Virus record (IMG/VR): IMGVR_UViG_3300046816_000075
Span: 1 to 40,658 of that record
DNA length: 40,658 nucleotides
Reading direction: 5' to 3' (one strand)
DNA from: a virus
The notes under the pieces are model-generated. The model was not told the DNA's origin. It did no database searches and saw only the letters and a program-made list of their open reading frames with translations. Below are positions 13,281 to 19,167 of this stretch, piece by piece (within the stretch, counting starts at the first letter, position 1; every line of letters begins with the position of its first letter). A program made the translations under genes and the position numbers.

Positions 13281-13479
13281 GGGCGATTTCGTCCATCGAC
13301 AGCTTGGTCACGTCGGCGATCCGGGTGAGCAGGTCGACCGAGGGGTTCTTCGCCCGGTTCTCGATGTCGGACAGGTGCGGGGCGGAGGCCTTGACCTTCT
13401 TGCCCAGCGCCGCCAGCGACAGCCGACCGTTCTCGAAGCGCCAGCGGGTGAGCGGGTGCAGCTTCTGCTTCTTGGCCAT
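13273..13479 (-). CDS. XRE-family (Cro/CI-like) DNA-binding regulator
   Basis: 68 aa with AAGGAG before the ATG. HPLTRWRFENGRLSLAALGKKVKASAPHLSDIENRAKNPSVDLLTRIADVTKLSMDEI is a complete five-helix XRE domain: HTH helices at LAALGKKVKAS and APHLSDIENR. There is no C-terminal oligomerisation or cleavage domain, so it is Cro-sized rather than CI-sized. Its promoter carries a TGCTAA half-site at the -10, suggesting autoregulation and making it the first candidate to bind the TTAGC-N5-GCTAA operators. Co-translated with the GcrA-like gene. Confidence 0.85.
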   Translation of the reverse strand: MAKKQKLHPLTRWRFENGRLSLAALGKKVKASAPHLSDIENRAKNPSVDLLTRIADVTKLSMDEIARA

Positions 13480-13498
13480 GCTATTCTCCTTGCGAACT

Positions 13499-13527
13499 TA
13501 TTTAGCATGAGGGCGACCCCCGTTCAA
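13499..13527 (-). promoter_or_regulatory. Promoter for XRE-gcrA-like pair
   Basis: -35 TTGAAC (13527-13522), 17-bp spacer, extended -10 TGC-TAAATA (13504-13499), giving a leader of about a dozen bases. A perfect 8-bp inverted repeat overlaps the -35 and spacer, and the -10 contains TGCTAA, half of the early-operator palindrome. Confidence 0.5.
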
Positions 13528-13538
13528 GGAGGTCGCCC
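13511..13538. repeat. Inverted repeat GGGCGACC/GGTCGCCC
   Basis: 8-bp perfect arms at 13511-13518 and 13531-13538 around a 12-nt loop. It lies between the 97-aa gene and the XRE gene and overlaps the XRE promoter. It could end upstream transcription (no U-tract seen) or bind a regulator. Confidence 0.5.
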
Positions 13539-13563
13539 CGTCGGTCGTGCCTCGCCCTCTGGG

Positions 13564-13857
13564 CTAGGGATCGACCTCGACCGGAACCAGTCGCCAGCGC
13601 CACGGCTCGCCGATCAGCGGCACCACCCGTTCCAGTTCACGCTTGCAGGCCGGGCATGAACACAACTCGTCCGCCGTGCTGGTGATAAGGTCGAGGCTGT
13701 CGACGTCGATGCCTGCGCCCTCGAAGTAGTCGATCTGCCGCGTGCAGTTCGGGCAGGGCTTGGGCTCGATCAGGGTGGCGAGGATGAAACGCTTCTGCCG
13801 GTCGATGCTCGACAGCACCTTGTAGTTCGGTACGCGCAGTAGTTCGGTGTTCTTCAT
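13564..13857 (-). CDS. Zinc-ribbon protein, two CxxC pairs
   Basis: 97 aa, starting MKNTELLRVPNYKVLSSIDR, with AGGAGG nine bases upstream. Ligands KPCPNCTRQ (about 35-38) and CSCPACKREL (about 67-72) form a four-Cys zinc ribbon split by an acidic insert (GIDVDSLDLITSTADEL). The end WRWRLVPVEVDP is aromatic and basic. Probably nucleic-acid binding or an adaptor to host polymerase. ATGA overlap with the 37-aa lipoprotein gene. Confidence 0.65.
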   Translation of the reverse strand: MKNTELLRVPNYKVLSSIDRQKRFILATLIEPKPCPNCTRQIDYFEGAGIDVDSLDLITSTADELCSCPACKRELERVVPLIGEPWRWRLVPVEVDP

Positions 13858-13967
13858 TTGCAGCAGCCTCCTGCGCAGAAGCCGGAATGACAGGCCTGCG
13901 CGGGCGTGATGCCCGGGGTGCATGCCAGCAGCGCCAGCGCGGTGATGATCAGGATCAGGGTCTTCAC
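13854..13967 (-). CDS. 37-aa Cys-rich secreted lipopeptide
   Basis: GTG start with AAGGAGA upstream: MKTLILIITALALLACTPG, then a short TPAQA stretch and the Cys-rich end CHSGFCAGGCCK. A hydrophobic signal segment ends in a lipobox-like LLAC, so Cys16 may be lipidated; cleavage after AQA is an alternative. GTGA overlap with the HD gene and ATGA overlap with the zinc-ribbon gene tie it into the operon. It could be a membrane decoy or superinfection-exclusion peptide. No homologue recognised. Confidence 0.6.
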   Translation of the reverse strand: MKTLILIITALALLACTPGITPAQACHSGFCAGGCCK

Positions 13968-14479
13968 GGTGTCTCCTTCACTTGGTCGTTGGCCATGTCC
14001 CACAGCTTGGAGTTCCCGGCCTTGAGGACCTCCAGCAGTTCCCGCTTTTCGGCCAAGTACACCTTGGCGAACTCCGGGTCGTACCACTCGATGGTGCAGG
14101 TGTTGTCGATCAGGTCGGCCAGCTTGATGGTCTGCGCTGCTGCGCTGGCGTCCGCGAGGAACGCCCGGTTGATCTTGGCGCGCACCGCCCGGTCGGGATC
14201 GACCGAGGGGTTGGTGACCTGCCGCACCAGTTCCGCCACCCCGGTGCCGAACTCGTTGATCAGTTGGCCGTAGGTAGTGGTGGTATCTTCGAGGGTGTCG
14301 TGCAGGTGCGCTGCCGCGATCATGATGGGGTTGTCGGTGACCATCGCCACGATCCGCGCCACCGCTTCGGTGTGCAGCCAGTAGGGCGCACCCGTGTACA
14401 TTCGCTTTTGATGGGCGTGCTGGAGGCGGGCGAAGGTCTTCGCCCGCTCGATCAGTGCGTTGTTCTGGTTCTTTTTCAT
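13964..14479 (-). CDS. MESH1/SpoT-type HD hydrolase (candidate ppGpp hydrolase)
   Basis: 171 aa. Motifs follow the MESH1 order: TGAPYWLHTEAVARIV (H36), AAAHLHDTLEDTTTTYGQL (H60, D61, catalytic-type E64-D65), EFGTGVAELVRQVTN, and TIKLADLIDN (D122, N126). In SpoT and MESH1 these residues hold Mn2+ and remove pyrophosphate from (p)ppGpp; some relatives act on other nucleotides. There is no synthetase domain in this protein. It has its own promoter with an early operator over the -35. A RelA/SpoT-like domain is coded separately in the 1550-aa ejection protein. Activity is inferred from intact motifs. Confidence 0.8.
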   Translation of the reverse strand: MKKNQNNALIERAKTFARLQHAHQKRMYTGAPYWLHTEAVARIVAMVTDNPIMIAAAHLHDTLEDTTTTYGQLINEFGTGVAELVRQVTNPSVDPDRAVRAKINRAFLADASAAAQTIKLADLIDNTCTIEWYDPEFAKVYLAEKRELLEVLKAGNSKLWDMANDQVKETP

Positions 14480-14485
14480 CGACCC

Positions 14486-14514
14486 ATTCTAGCTGATGCG
14501 AAGGTTGTTAGCAA
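14486..14514 (-). promoter_or_regulatory. Promoter for the HD hydrolase unit
   Basis: -35 TTGCTA (14514-14509), 17-bp spacer, -10 TAGAAT (14491-14486), a good sigma-70 match. The -35 lies inside the operator at 14508-14522. Confidence 0.65.
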
Positions 14515-14522
14515 GGGGCTTA
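14508..14522. promoter_or_regulatory. Early operator site 1 (TTAGC-AAGGG-GCTTA)
   Basis: One mismatch from the perfect TTAGC-N5-GCTAA palindrome. It overlaps the HD promoter -35 and the stop codon of the 129-aa gene. A repressor here would block RNA polymerase. Confidence 0.6.
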
Positions 14523-14909
14523 GTTCTTCCGTATCGTCTCGACGTAGGCGCGGATGCCCTTGGTCAGGGTGACGAGGTCGCCGGGGCAGTGCTCCATGAT
14601 TTCGCGGCCCCGGGCGAACACCTTGGGGATGTCCATGATGTCGATCTGGATGCCGCTGCAGGTCCGGTAGTAGACCTGCTCGATCACCTTGTCGGCGGCG
14701 TTCTCGCGCAGCTTGGCCGCCTTGCGCGCCTTCTCTGCCATCGCTAGCGGCCACTTCGTCTCGACCTCGGCGTCGGTCAGGTCGTCGAGCGCCACCAGCG
14801 TGGTGCCGCCCGGGCGCAGGACCATGATGGTCTTGAAGTCGCCCAGCTTGCCCTTGTAGTTGCGGTGCGTCTGCGCCCAGATCACCGCCAGCTTCTTCTC
14901 GCGTGTCAT
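14520..14909 (-). CDS. Hypothetical early protein, 129 aa
   Basis: Starts MTREKKLAVIWAQTHRNYKG with GGAGG close upstream. DFKTIMVLRPGGTTLVALDDLTDAEVETKWPLAMAEKARKAAK suggests a small alpha/beta fold followed by a long helix; IDIMDIPKVFARGREIMEHC follows. No family recognised. Member of the leftward early operon, ATGA-overlapped with the 73-aa gene. Confidence 0.7.
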   Translation of the reverse strand: MTREKKLAVIWAQTHRNYKGKLGDFKTIMVLRPGGTTLVALDDLTDAEVETKWPLAMAEKARKAAKLRENAADKVIEQVYYRTCSGIQIDIMDIPKVFARGREIMEHCPGDLVTLTKGIRAYVETIRKN

Positions 14910-15127
14910 GCGTCCTCCCTTTTGTGGAGGCTGGCCGTGCTGACCAGCCCGATGAACTTGCCTTCCAGTGTCTCGACGAAGCAGTGCCCCATCGTGTTGG
15001 GCGGCGGGCAGCCGTAGGGCGTGCAGACCCGGACCACCGTGCCGTTGGCTGGCGTGTTGCTGCGCCGGTCGAAGCGGTCCCAGCCGACCGCGTTGAAGAC
15101 CAGCACCTGACCTTTGCGAACTCTCAT
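14906..15127 (-). CDS. Hypothetical early protein, 73 aa, beta-barrel-like
   Basis: Starts MRVRKGQVLVFNAVGWDRF with GGAGG upstream. GTVVRVCTPYGCPPPNTMGHCFVETLEGKFIGLVSTASL has the strand-turn pattern of a small SH3-like barrel ending in LVSxxSL, seen in other short phage proteins. Role unknown. ATGA overlaps at both ends. Confidence 0.65.
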   Translation of the reverse strand: MRVRKGQVLVFNAVGWDRFDRRSNTPANGTVVRVCTPYGCPPPNTMGHCFVETLEGKFIGLVSTASLHKREDA

Positions 15128-15273
15128 TCATCCTCCGTTTCGGTTGGGAAGTCGTACTCGTAGTCGCTGCCGTAGTCGTCGGCACCGATGTTCCACTCGT
15201 CGAAGCCGCACTCGCCCATGTCGCGCGCGGCCTTCATGTCCTGCCGCAGTCTCGTTTCACCCGGTCCCGTCAT
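15124..15273 (-). CDS. Acidic 49-aa protein
   Basis: MTGPGETRLRQDMKAARDMG, then GFDEWNIGADDYGSDYEYDFPTETEDE. AAGGGA lies six bases before the ATG. The C-terminal half carries more than a dozen Asp/Glu plus tyrosines, resembling DNA-mimic inhibitors in composition. That role is only a suggestion. Overlaps both neighbours by four bases. Confidence 0.55.
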   Translation of the reverse strand: MTGPGETRLRQDMKAARDMGECGFDEWNIGADDYGSDYEYDFPTETEDE

Positions 15274-15377
15274 TTTGATCCCTTCACAAGTGCGAAGGCG
15301 AAGCCGGGGTAACTCCCGTGCTTCGCCATCCAGACCCCGATCAGAACCACCAGTGTCGCGTGGATCAGTGCTGCCAT
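15270..15377 (-). CDS. 35-aa single-helix membrane protein
   Basis: MAALIHATLVVLIGVWMAKH, then GSYPGFAFALVKGSK. One hydrophobic segment (about 3-18), with GGAGGG nine bases before the start. The ATG directly follows the previous stop (TGAATG) and its own stop overlaps the next ATG, so it is almost certainly translated. Function unknown. Confidence 0.6.
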   Translation of the reverse strand: MAALIHATLVVLIGVWMAKHGSYPGFAFALVKGSK

Positions 15378-15614
15378 TCAGTTTGTCCCTCCGCCGTACC
15401 CCGCCTCTTTCAGTTCCGCGTAGATTTCCTGCGCGGCGTTCTTCCAAGCCTCCCCGCTGATGAAGGCGTTCTCACCCCAGTTCGGGGCAGGCGCGAAGGC
15501 CTCCTTCTTGGCGGCCTCTATCAGGGTGGTCATTATCCAGACCTGCTTCATCGGGTTGCCGTACTCCATGATCTGCTTCAGCGTGCCGACGTTGGTCTGC
15601 TGCTTCTTTTTCAT
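15378..15614 (-). CDS. Hypothetical early protein, 78 aa, first gene of the leftward early operon
   Basis: ATG 15614 has AAGGAAA well placed; GTG 15638 would add eight residues. MKKKQQTNVGTLKQIMEYGN begins a mainly helical protein (MKQVWIMTTLIEAAKKEAF; EAWKNAAQEIYAELKEAGYGGG). No family recognised. Driven by the operator-controlled promoter at 15645-15673. Confidence 0.65.
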   Translation of the reverse strand: MKKKQQTNVGTLKQIMEYGNPMKQVWIMTTLIEAAKKEAFAPAPNWGENAFISGEAWKNAAQEIYAELKEAGYGGGTN

Positions 15615-15644
15615 CCGGTTTCCTTTTCTGGTTTCCACACCCCC

Positions 15645-15673
15645 TAATATGCACGGGCGAATAATATTAGCAA
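15645..15673 (-). promoter_or_regulatory. Leftward early promoter
   Basis: -35 TTGCTA (15673-15668), 17-bp spacer, -10 ATATTA (15650-15645). The -35 lies inside operator site 2. Confidence 0.55.
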
Positions 15674-15681
15674 GGGGCTAA
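15667..15681. promoter_or_regulatory. Early operator site 2 (TTAGC-AAGGG-GCTAA)
   Basis: Perfect palindrome arms over the leftward promoter -35. Its core AAGGG is identical to site 1. Confidence 0.65.
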
Positions 15682-15721
15682 GGTGCGGCAGGGTGTCACA
15701 CCTGATATGCGTATTTGCCTC

Positions 15722-15749
15722 TTGCTAATCTTGTTAGCCGTGCTAGATG
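15722..15749 (+). promoter_or_regulatory. Rightward early promoter
   Basis: -35 TTGCTA (15722-15727), 16-bp spacer, extended -10 TGC-TAGATG (-10 at 15744-15749). It overlaps operator site 3, mirroring the leftward promoter 50 bp away. Confidence 0.45.
15724..15738. promoter_or_regulatory. Early operator site 3 (GCTAA-TCTTG-TTAGC)
   Basis: Same half-sites in everted order with the same 5-bp spacing. It lies across the rightward -35 and spacer. Confidence 0.55.
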
Positions 15750-15783
15750 GAGGGTGATGGTTCACAACAGAAAGGCGGTTCGG

Positions 15784-16143
15784 ATGACGGTCGACTTCGG
15801 GAGCCTCTACGAGACGGCCCACGCGGCTGGGATGGCGGCGGGATACGGCAGCAAGCCGACCCCGATGGTGGTGACCGGCGGAGTGCCGGGGCAGGCGGCG
15901 GAAAGCTGGTACGTGTCGGAAGGCTGCTGCGGGTTCGCTTGGGTCGAGTTCAAGGGCACCACGCCTTGGGCCAGATGGGCTAAGAAGGCGGGCAAGGCGC
16001 GGAAAGCCTACCCGACAGGCTGCTCGATCTGGGTCAGCGAGTTCGGACAGTCGGTTGACCGGAAGGAGGCCTACGCCAAGGCCTTCGCCGGGGTGCTCAA
16101 GGCCCACGGGATCGAGGCCTACGCCAACAGCAGACTGGACTAG
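15784..16143 (+). CDS. Conserved phage protein (CGFAWV ... QSxxRKEA ... SRLD)
   Basis: 119 aa from ATG 15784 (AAAGGCGG upstream); ATG 15757 would add nine residues. The core YVSEGCCGFAWVEFKGTTPWARWAKKAGKARKAYPTGCSIWV and the end GQSVDRKEAYAKAFAGVLKAHGIEAYANSRLD match a short protein family widespread in phages of many hosts, with no established function that I know of. First gene right of the early divergent promoters, ended by two hairpins at 16150-16221. Confidence 0.75.
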   Translation: MTVDFGSLYETAHAAGMAAGYGSKPTPMVVTGGVPGQAAESWYVSEGCCGFAWVEFKGTTPWARWAKKAGKARKAYPTGCSIWVSEFGQSVDRKEAYAKAFAGVLKAHGIEAYANSRLD

Positions 16144-16149
16144 CGAATA

Positions 16150-16171
16150 GGGCGGCGCTTCAAAGCCGCCC
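16150..16171 (+). terminator. Hairpin GGGCGGC/GCCGCCC
   Basis: 7-bp perfect stem with an 8-nt loop, seven bases after the stop of the 119-aa gene. No T-run follows; with the next hairpin it probably ends transcription. Confidence 0.5.
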
Positions 16172-16197
16172 TCCCACTGGAGCGGGGCACGCCCAGC

Positions 16198-16232
16198 AGC
16201 CGGGGTCGCGAGGCCCCGGCTGGCGTTTGTCT
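16198..16232 (+). terminator. Terminator candidate before the cargo gene
   Basis: AGCCGGGG (16198-16205) pairs with CCCCGGCT (16214-16221), then a modest T-rich stretch (GTTTGTCT). It would insulate the PEP-CTERM-like gene from early transcription. Confidence 0.5.
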
Positions 16233-16306
16233 AACAACTGGCCATTGACCCCAGTACCTCCACGGGCGCATACTCTGTCGGCTAACTCTCTTTGCAAGGA
16301 GTAAAT

Positions 16307-16996
16307 ATGAGAAAAGCACAAGGAATACTGGCAGGGCTCGCCCTGCTGGCAATGGCTGGGGTGGCGCAAACACCAGCGAAGGCCGCTACGTTCACGCAAA
16401 GCGATTTTGCGGGAACTGGCACTTTCGGTACAGCGTCGGCATCCTGCTTGGATGCCTCCTGCGATCAGGTTGGCGTCAACGTCAGCATGACCCCCAACAT
16501 TCTGCTCCAGACAGGCTCGCACTTCCTGTTCAACTTGAGCTTGGCTGGATCGGGGTTCATCGACGCTTCGTCAATCGACCTCGCACAAGGCACCAACATT
16601 CAGGTGCTGACACACACCAGCCCCGCCACTTACTCAAACGGGCCGTTCAAGTTCTTCTCGGACGGTATTTCTGCTAACTGCGGCAACGGTGGGTCGTCTG
16701 GCGGCTGCGGGAGCACACTGTCGTTTACAATCGACAACTTCAGTGGCTTCCTTTTCGCCACCACTCAGTTCAACAACATGAACATCATTGCAGCGGCAGA
16801 CGTTCTGCTCACCGACTGCACAGGTGGTTGCACTGGTCCCGTTGGGTTGACGGGCGACTTGGTGCCGACACCGTTCGCGGTGCCGACGCCTATCGCCGGT
16901 TCTGGTCCGTTGTTTGTCAGCGGCCTCGCCGGACTGTGGGCGCTGATGCGGCGGCGGAAGAAAAGGCTGGGCTTGCACCTGCCAGCGGCGGCATAG
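16307..16996 (+). CDS. Secreted protein with PEP-CTERM-like C-terminal sorting tail (cargo gene)
   Basis: 229 aa, starting MRKAQGILAGLALLAMAGVA, with AAGGAG before the ATG. The signal peptide probably ends at AKA, residue 26. The middle is Ser/Gly/Thr/Asn-rich beta sequence with four spaced Cys pairs (SCLDASC, CGNGGSSGGC, CTGGC). The end has VPTPIAGSG, a hydrophobic helix (PLFVSGLAGLWALM) and RRRKKR, the tripartite layout of exosortase substrates. VP-x-PI-x-G-x-G variants are common in Bradyrhizobium-like hosts. Bounded by hairpins on both sides and more AT-rich than its neighbours. Probably a host-derived gene exposed on the infected cell surface. Confidence 0.75.
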   Translation: MRKAQGILAGLALLAMAGVAQTPAKAATFTQSDFAGTGTFGTASASCLDASCDQVGVNVSMTPNILLQTGSHFLFNLSLAGSGFIDASSIDLAQGTNIQVLTHTSPATYSNGPFKFFSDGISANCGNGGSSGGCGSTLSFTIDNFSGFLFATTQFNNMNIIAAADVLLTDCTGGCTGPVGLTGDLVPTPFAVPTPIAGSGPLFVSGLAGLWALMRRRKKRLGLHLPAAA

Positions 16997-17011
16997 CGGG
17001 GCAACCCGCTA
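16994..17011 (+). terminator. Hairpin with GCAA tetraloop after the cargo gene
   Basis: TAGCGGG (16994-17000) and CCCGCTA (17005-17011) around GCAA. It begins at the stop codon. No T-run, so it may stabilise the mRNA end rather than terminate. Confidence 0.45.
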
Positions 17012-17076
17012 TCGGCCCTGCATCGGGGGCACTCCCTGAAACCCCATCGTAGTGCGCCACAACCCCGGTGCAGGGC

Positions 17077-17304
17077 ATGAAAGGCTACCCCGGCGTCTCT
17101 CGGTTCGTGGTCCCCCACAGGCTGGTGCGCCGGGGCCAGTACCAAGGCTGGTCGATCAAGTACGTGTATTACAAGGCGCGGCTCATGCGACGGGGCCGCG
17201 TCTTTTTTCTGGGGCACTTCGATACCCCGGAGGCCGCCGCAGAGGCCTACCGCAAGGCCAAAGAAAAACCCCCGGCAGGAGCATCCCGCCGGGGGTCACG
17301 CTAG
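17077..17304 (+). CDS. Stand-alone AP2-type DNA-binding protein
   Basis: 75 aa from ATG 17077; GTG 17068 is possible. GVSRFVVPHRLVRRGQYQGW...VYYKARLMRRGRVFFLGHFDTPEAAAEAYRKAKEK is an AP2/ERF-like fold: three strands then the EAAxAYxxA helix. In phages it usually accompanies an HNH nuclease, but none is fused here. The last codons run through the terminator hairpin of the converging DUF932-like gene. Possibly a remnant of a homing endonuclease or a regulator. Confidence 0.65.
   Translation: MKGYPGVSRFVVPHRLVRRGQYQGWSIKYVYYKARLMRRGRVFFLGHFDTPEAAAEAYRKAKEKPPAGASRRGSR
17261..17295 (-). terminator. Rho-independent terminator of the DUF932-like gene
   Basis: On the minus strand CCCCCGGC (17295-17288) pairs with GCCGGGGG (17276-17269) and is followed by TTTTTCTT. 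It lies inside the 3' end of the AP2 gene. Confidence 0.8.
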
Positions 17305-17319
17305 GCAGCCTGGGGGACG

Positions 17320-18414
17320 TTAGGCCGCCGTCGCGATCCGTTCCCACTGGTTCGCCGGGAGTTCGATCACCTGCGCGCCGATCCGCTCAAGGTCGGTCGC
17401 CCGGTCGTAGTCCTCGACCGTCTGCGAGGCCGCCGTGATCGCGTTGTAGAGGCCGAACCGCGAGAGGTCGCCGCCGCTCGCCAGTTGCTTGAGCACCGAC
17501 TTGCCCTCTGCCTCGTTGAGGCCGAAGTGCTTGCCAGCCATTTCGACCACCTTCACCAGATCATCGCTTTCGATCCGGTCGGCCTGCGTGCCCTCGACCT
17601 TCGCCGCGAGTGCCTCGAACTGCACCCGGTCGAAAGCGGCGCGGGTCACGTCGACCAGTTGCGCCATCGAGGCCACCTGCGTCTTGCGCTTGGTGTCGTC
17701 GGTCAGCATCGTGTAGTGCGCCTCGCTGACCAGTTCGTGCCGGGCACCGACATGGTACTTCCGCACGCTGCGCTCGCTGAAGGTGGCGAGGTTCGAGCAG
17801 AAGCCGTCGTAGAGGCCGGTCAGCACGTTGGCCCCGCCGTAGCCGACTTCGCTGTCGCTGATGGTGATCGCTGGCGAGAGGCAGCGCACGATGTTGTGCT
17901 TGCCGTCACCGAACTTGCCGCCGATGGCCGCCAGTTCGCGCGTTACCTTTTTGTCAACGCACTTGATGTACATCCGCGTGTCGGTCACTTGGCAGGACAT
18001 GACCTCGACGTCGATGTCGAGCAGCACCGGCAGCAGCGAGGCCGCCATGTCCTCGTACTCCATGTCGGTGCGAAACTTGTCCGACCGGAGCGCGCGCAGC
18101 TTGCCGTCCTGCGTGCGGAACAGTTGCTTGGTGGCGTTCTTGGTGAACCACGTGTTGACGTTGTCGGCGAGTAGGCGGGGTTCCTCCGCCAGCATCTTGT
18201 CGTAGTAGGGCTTCGGGATGCGGGTGACCTCCGCCAGTTGCGCGTGCCCGATCTTGTTGACCCCGAACTTCATGTCGCCGACGTGGAGGTTGATGTCCTC
18301 CCCGGTGGCGACCACCTCCGCGTTCTTCGTGTTGGCGATGAAGTCCTTCTTCGTCTCGGCACGCCGCGCGATTTCTGCGGCGAACTCTTGGATCGAATGG
18401 ATACCTGCTTTCAT
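17320..18414 (-). CDS. DUF932-like phage/plasmid protein
   Basis: 364 aa from ATG 18414 (AGGAGC upstream); GTG 18465 is a weaker choice. The layout FGVNKIGHAQLAEVTRIPKPYYDKML, KQLFRTQDGKLRALRSDKFRTDMEYEDM, MYIKCVDKKV, CLSPAITISDSEVGYGG and SERSVRKYHVGARHE matches the DUF932 family, common on plasmids and phages near recombination genes but of unknown biochemistry. It is transcribed alone from a TATAAT promoter under an early operator, opposite to the ERF/YqaJ operon, and ends at a clear terminator. Confidence 0.8.
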   Translation of the reverse strand: MKAGIHSIQEFAAEIARRAETKKDFIANTKNAEVVATGEDINLHVGDMKFGVNKIGHAQLAEVTRIPKPYYDKMLAEEPRLLADNVNTWFTKNATKQLFRTQDGKLRALRSDKFRTDMEYEDMAASLLPVLLDIDVEVMSCQVTDTRMYIKCVDKKVTRELAAIGGKFGDGKHNIVRCLSPAITISDSEVGYGGANVLTGLYDGFCSNLATFSERSVRKYHVGARHELVSEAHYTMLTDDTKRKTQVASMAQLVDVTRAAFDRVQFEALAAKVEGTQADRIESDDLVKVVEMAGKHFGLNEAEGKSVLKQLASGGDLSRFGLYNAITAASQTVEDYDRATDLERIGAQVIELPANQWERIATAA

Positions 18415-18506
18415 GTGACTTGCTCCTGTGCCCCGTGGGGCGTTTTCGGCTTGTCTCTGGGTCACTCCCTGCAGCTTTCAAGGCGTAGCCCGACTTGCCT
18501 GACGGC

Positions 18507-18536
18507 ATTATACCGTGGCGAAGAATGTAAGCGCAA
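18507..18536 (-). promoter_or_regulatory. Promoter of the DUF932-like gene
   Basis: -35 TTGCGC (18536-18531), 18-bp spacer, perfect -10 TATAAT (18512-18507). Operator site 4 covers the -35. Confidence 0.7.
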
Positions 18537-18542
18537 GGCTTA
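18528..18542. promoter_or_regulatory. Early operator site 4 (TAAGC-GCAAG-GCTTA)
   Basis: Palindrome of the same 5-5-5 geometry with two-base variation in the half-site. It lies on the -35 of the leftward promoter and 10 bp upstream of the rightward -35, so one bound dimer could control both. Confidence 0.5.
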
Positions 18543-18552
18543 TTTTAGGGGC

Positions 18553-18582
18553 TTGCAACTACCTTTGCTTTGGGCTTATACT
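18553..18582 (+). promoter_or_regulatory. Promoter of the rightward recombination operon
   Basis: -35 TTGCAA (18553-18558), 18-bp spacer, -10 TATACT (18577-18582), about 24 bp before the ATG at 18606. Confidence 0.7.
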
Positions 18583-18605
18583 GTTGGATCACAGGGAGGG
18601 ATGCC

Positions 18606-19151
18606 ATGACCGCGCAGGTGCTGTCGTTGAAGACCCCGACCGCCAACGCCTTGATTGATCAGGTGAAAGCGGCATGGGACCGGGCCGACGAGAAAAAGGC
18701 CGACGCCGACGACTGGTACATCCGCACTGGCAAGCTACTGCTTGAACTGAAGCAGCGCACCGGGCACGGGCAATGGCTACCGACGCTCAAGAAACTGGGA
18801 CGCAGCCAGCGGCGCGCCCACGAACTGATGGAGTTAGCGGAGGACCCGAAGGCGCTGGAAACGCAGCGCGAACGCAAGCGCGAGCAGGAGCGCAAGGTCA
18901 GACGAAATCAGCGCCATGGCGCTGATTTGCCCGAACCTGTCGAGCCTGCCGACGACGAGGGGCAGACCCCGGAGGACCAGTGGCAGAACAGCCTCGCTAA
19001 CCTGTGCGGTGACGTTCTGGCGATGCAGTCCTACTGGGACAAGCACTTCAAGGGCTGGAAGCATTTCAAATGTCCGTCGCACATCAAGACGCTGGCGAGG
19101 GAGGCCGCGACGGAACTGACCTCCCTCACCACAGCAGTCACCGGGCGGTGA
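18606..19151 (+). CDS. DUF3102-like protein
   Basis: 181 aa, starting MTAQVLSLKTPTANALIDQV, with GGAGGG well placed. About 40-80 reads GKLLLELKQRTGHGQWLPTLKKLGRSQRRAHELMELA, the DUF3102 pattern (L...K....HG.W...L.....S.R.A..LM..A), which includes an HTH and occurs in phage and plasmid regulators with ParB-like neighbours. A charged ALETQRERKREQERKVRRNQR stretch follows. First gene of the rightward operon, so a regulatory role is plausible. Confidence 0.7.
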   Translation: MTAQVLSLKTPTANALIDQVKAAWDRADEKKADADDWYIRTGKLLLELKQRTGHGQWLPTLKKLGRSQRRAHELMELAEDPKALETQRERKREQERKVRRNQRHGADLPEPVEPADDEGQTPEDQWQNSLANLCGDVLAMQSYWDKHFKGWKHFKCPSHIKTLAREAATELTSLTTAVTGR

Positions 19152-19167
19152 CAGAAAGCGGGCCATT

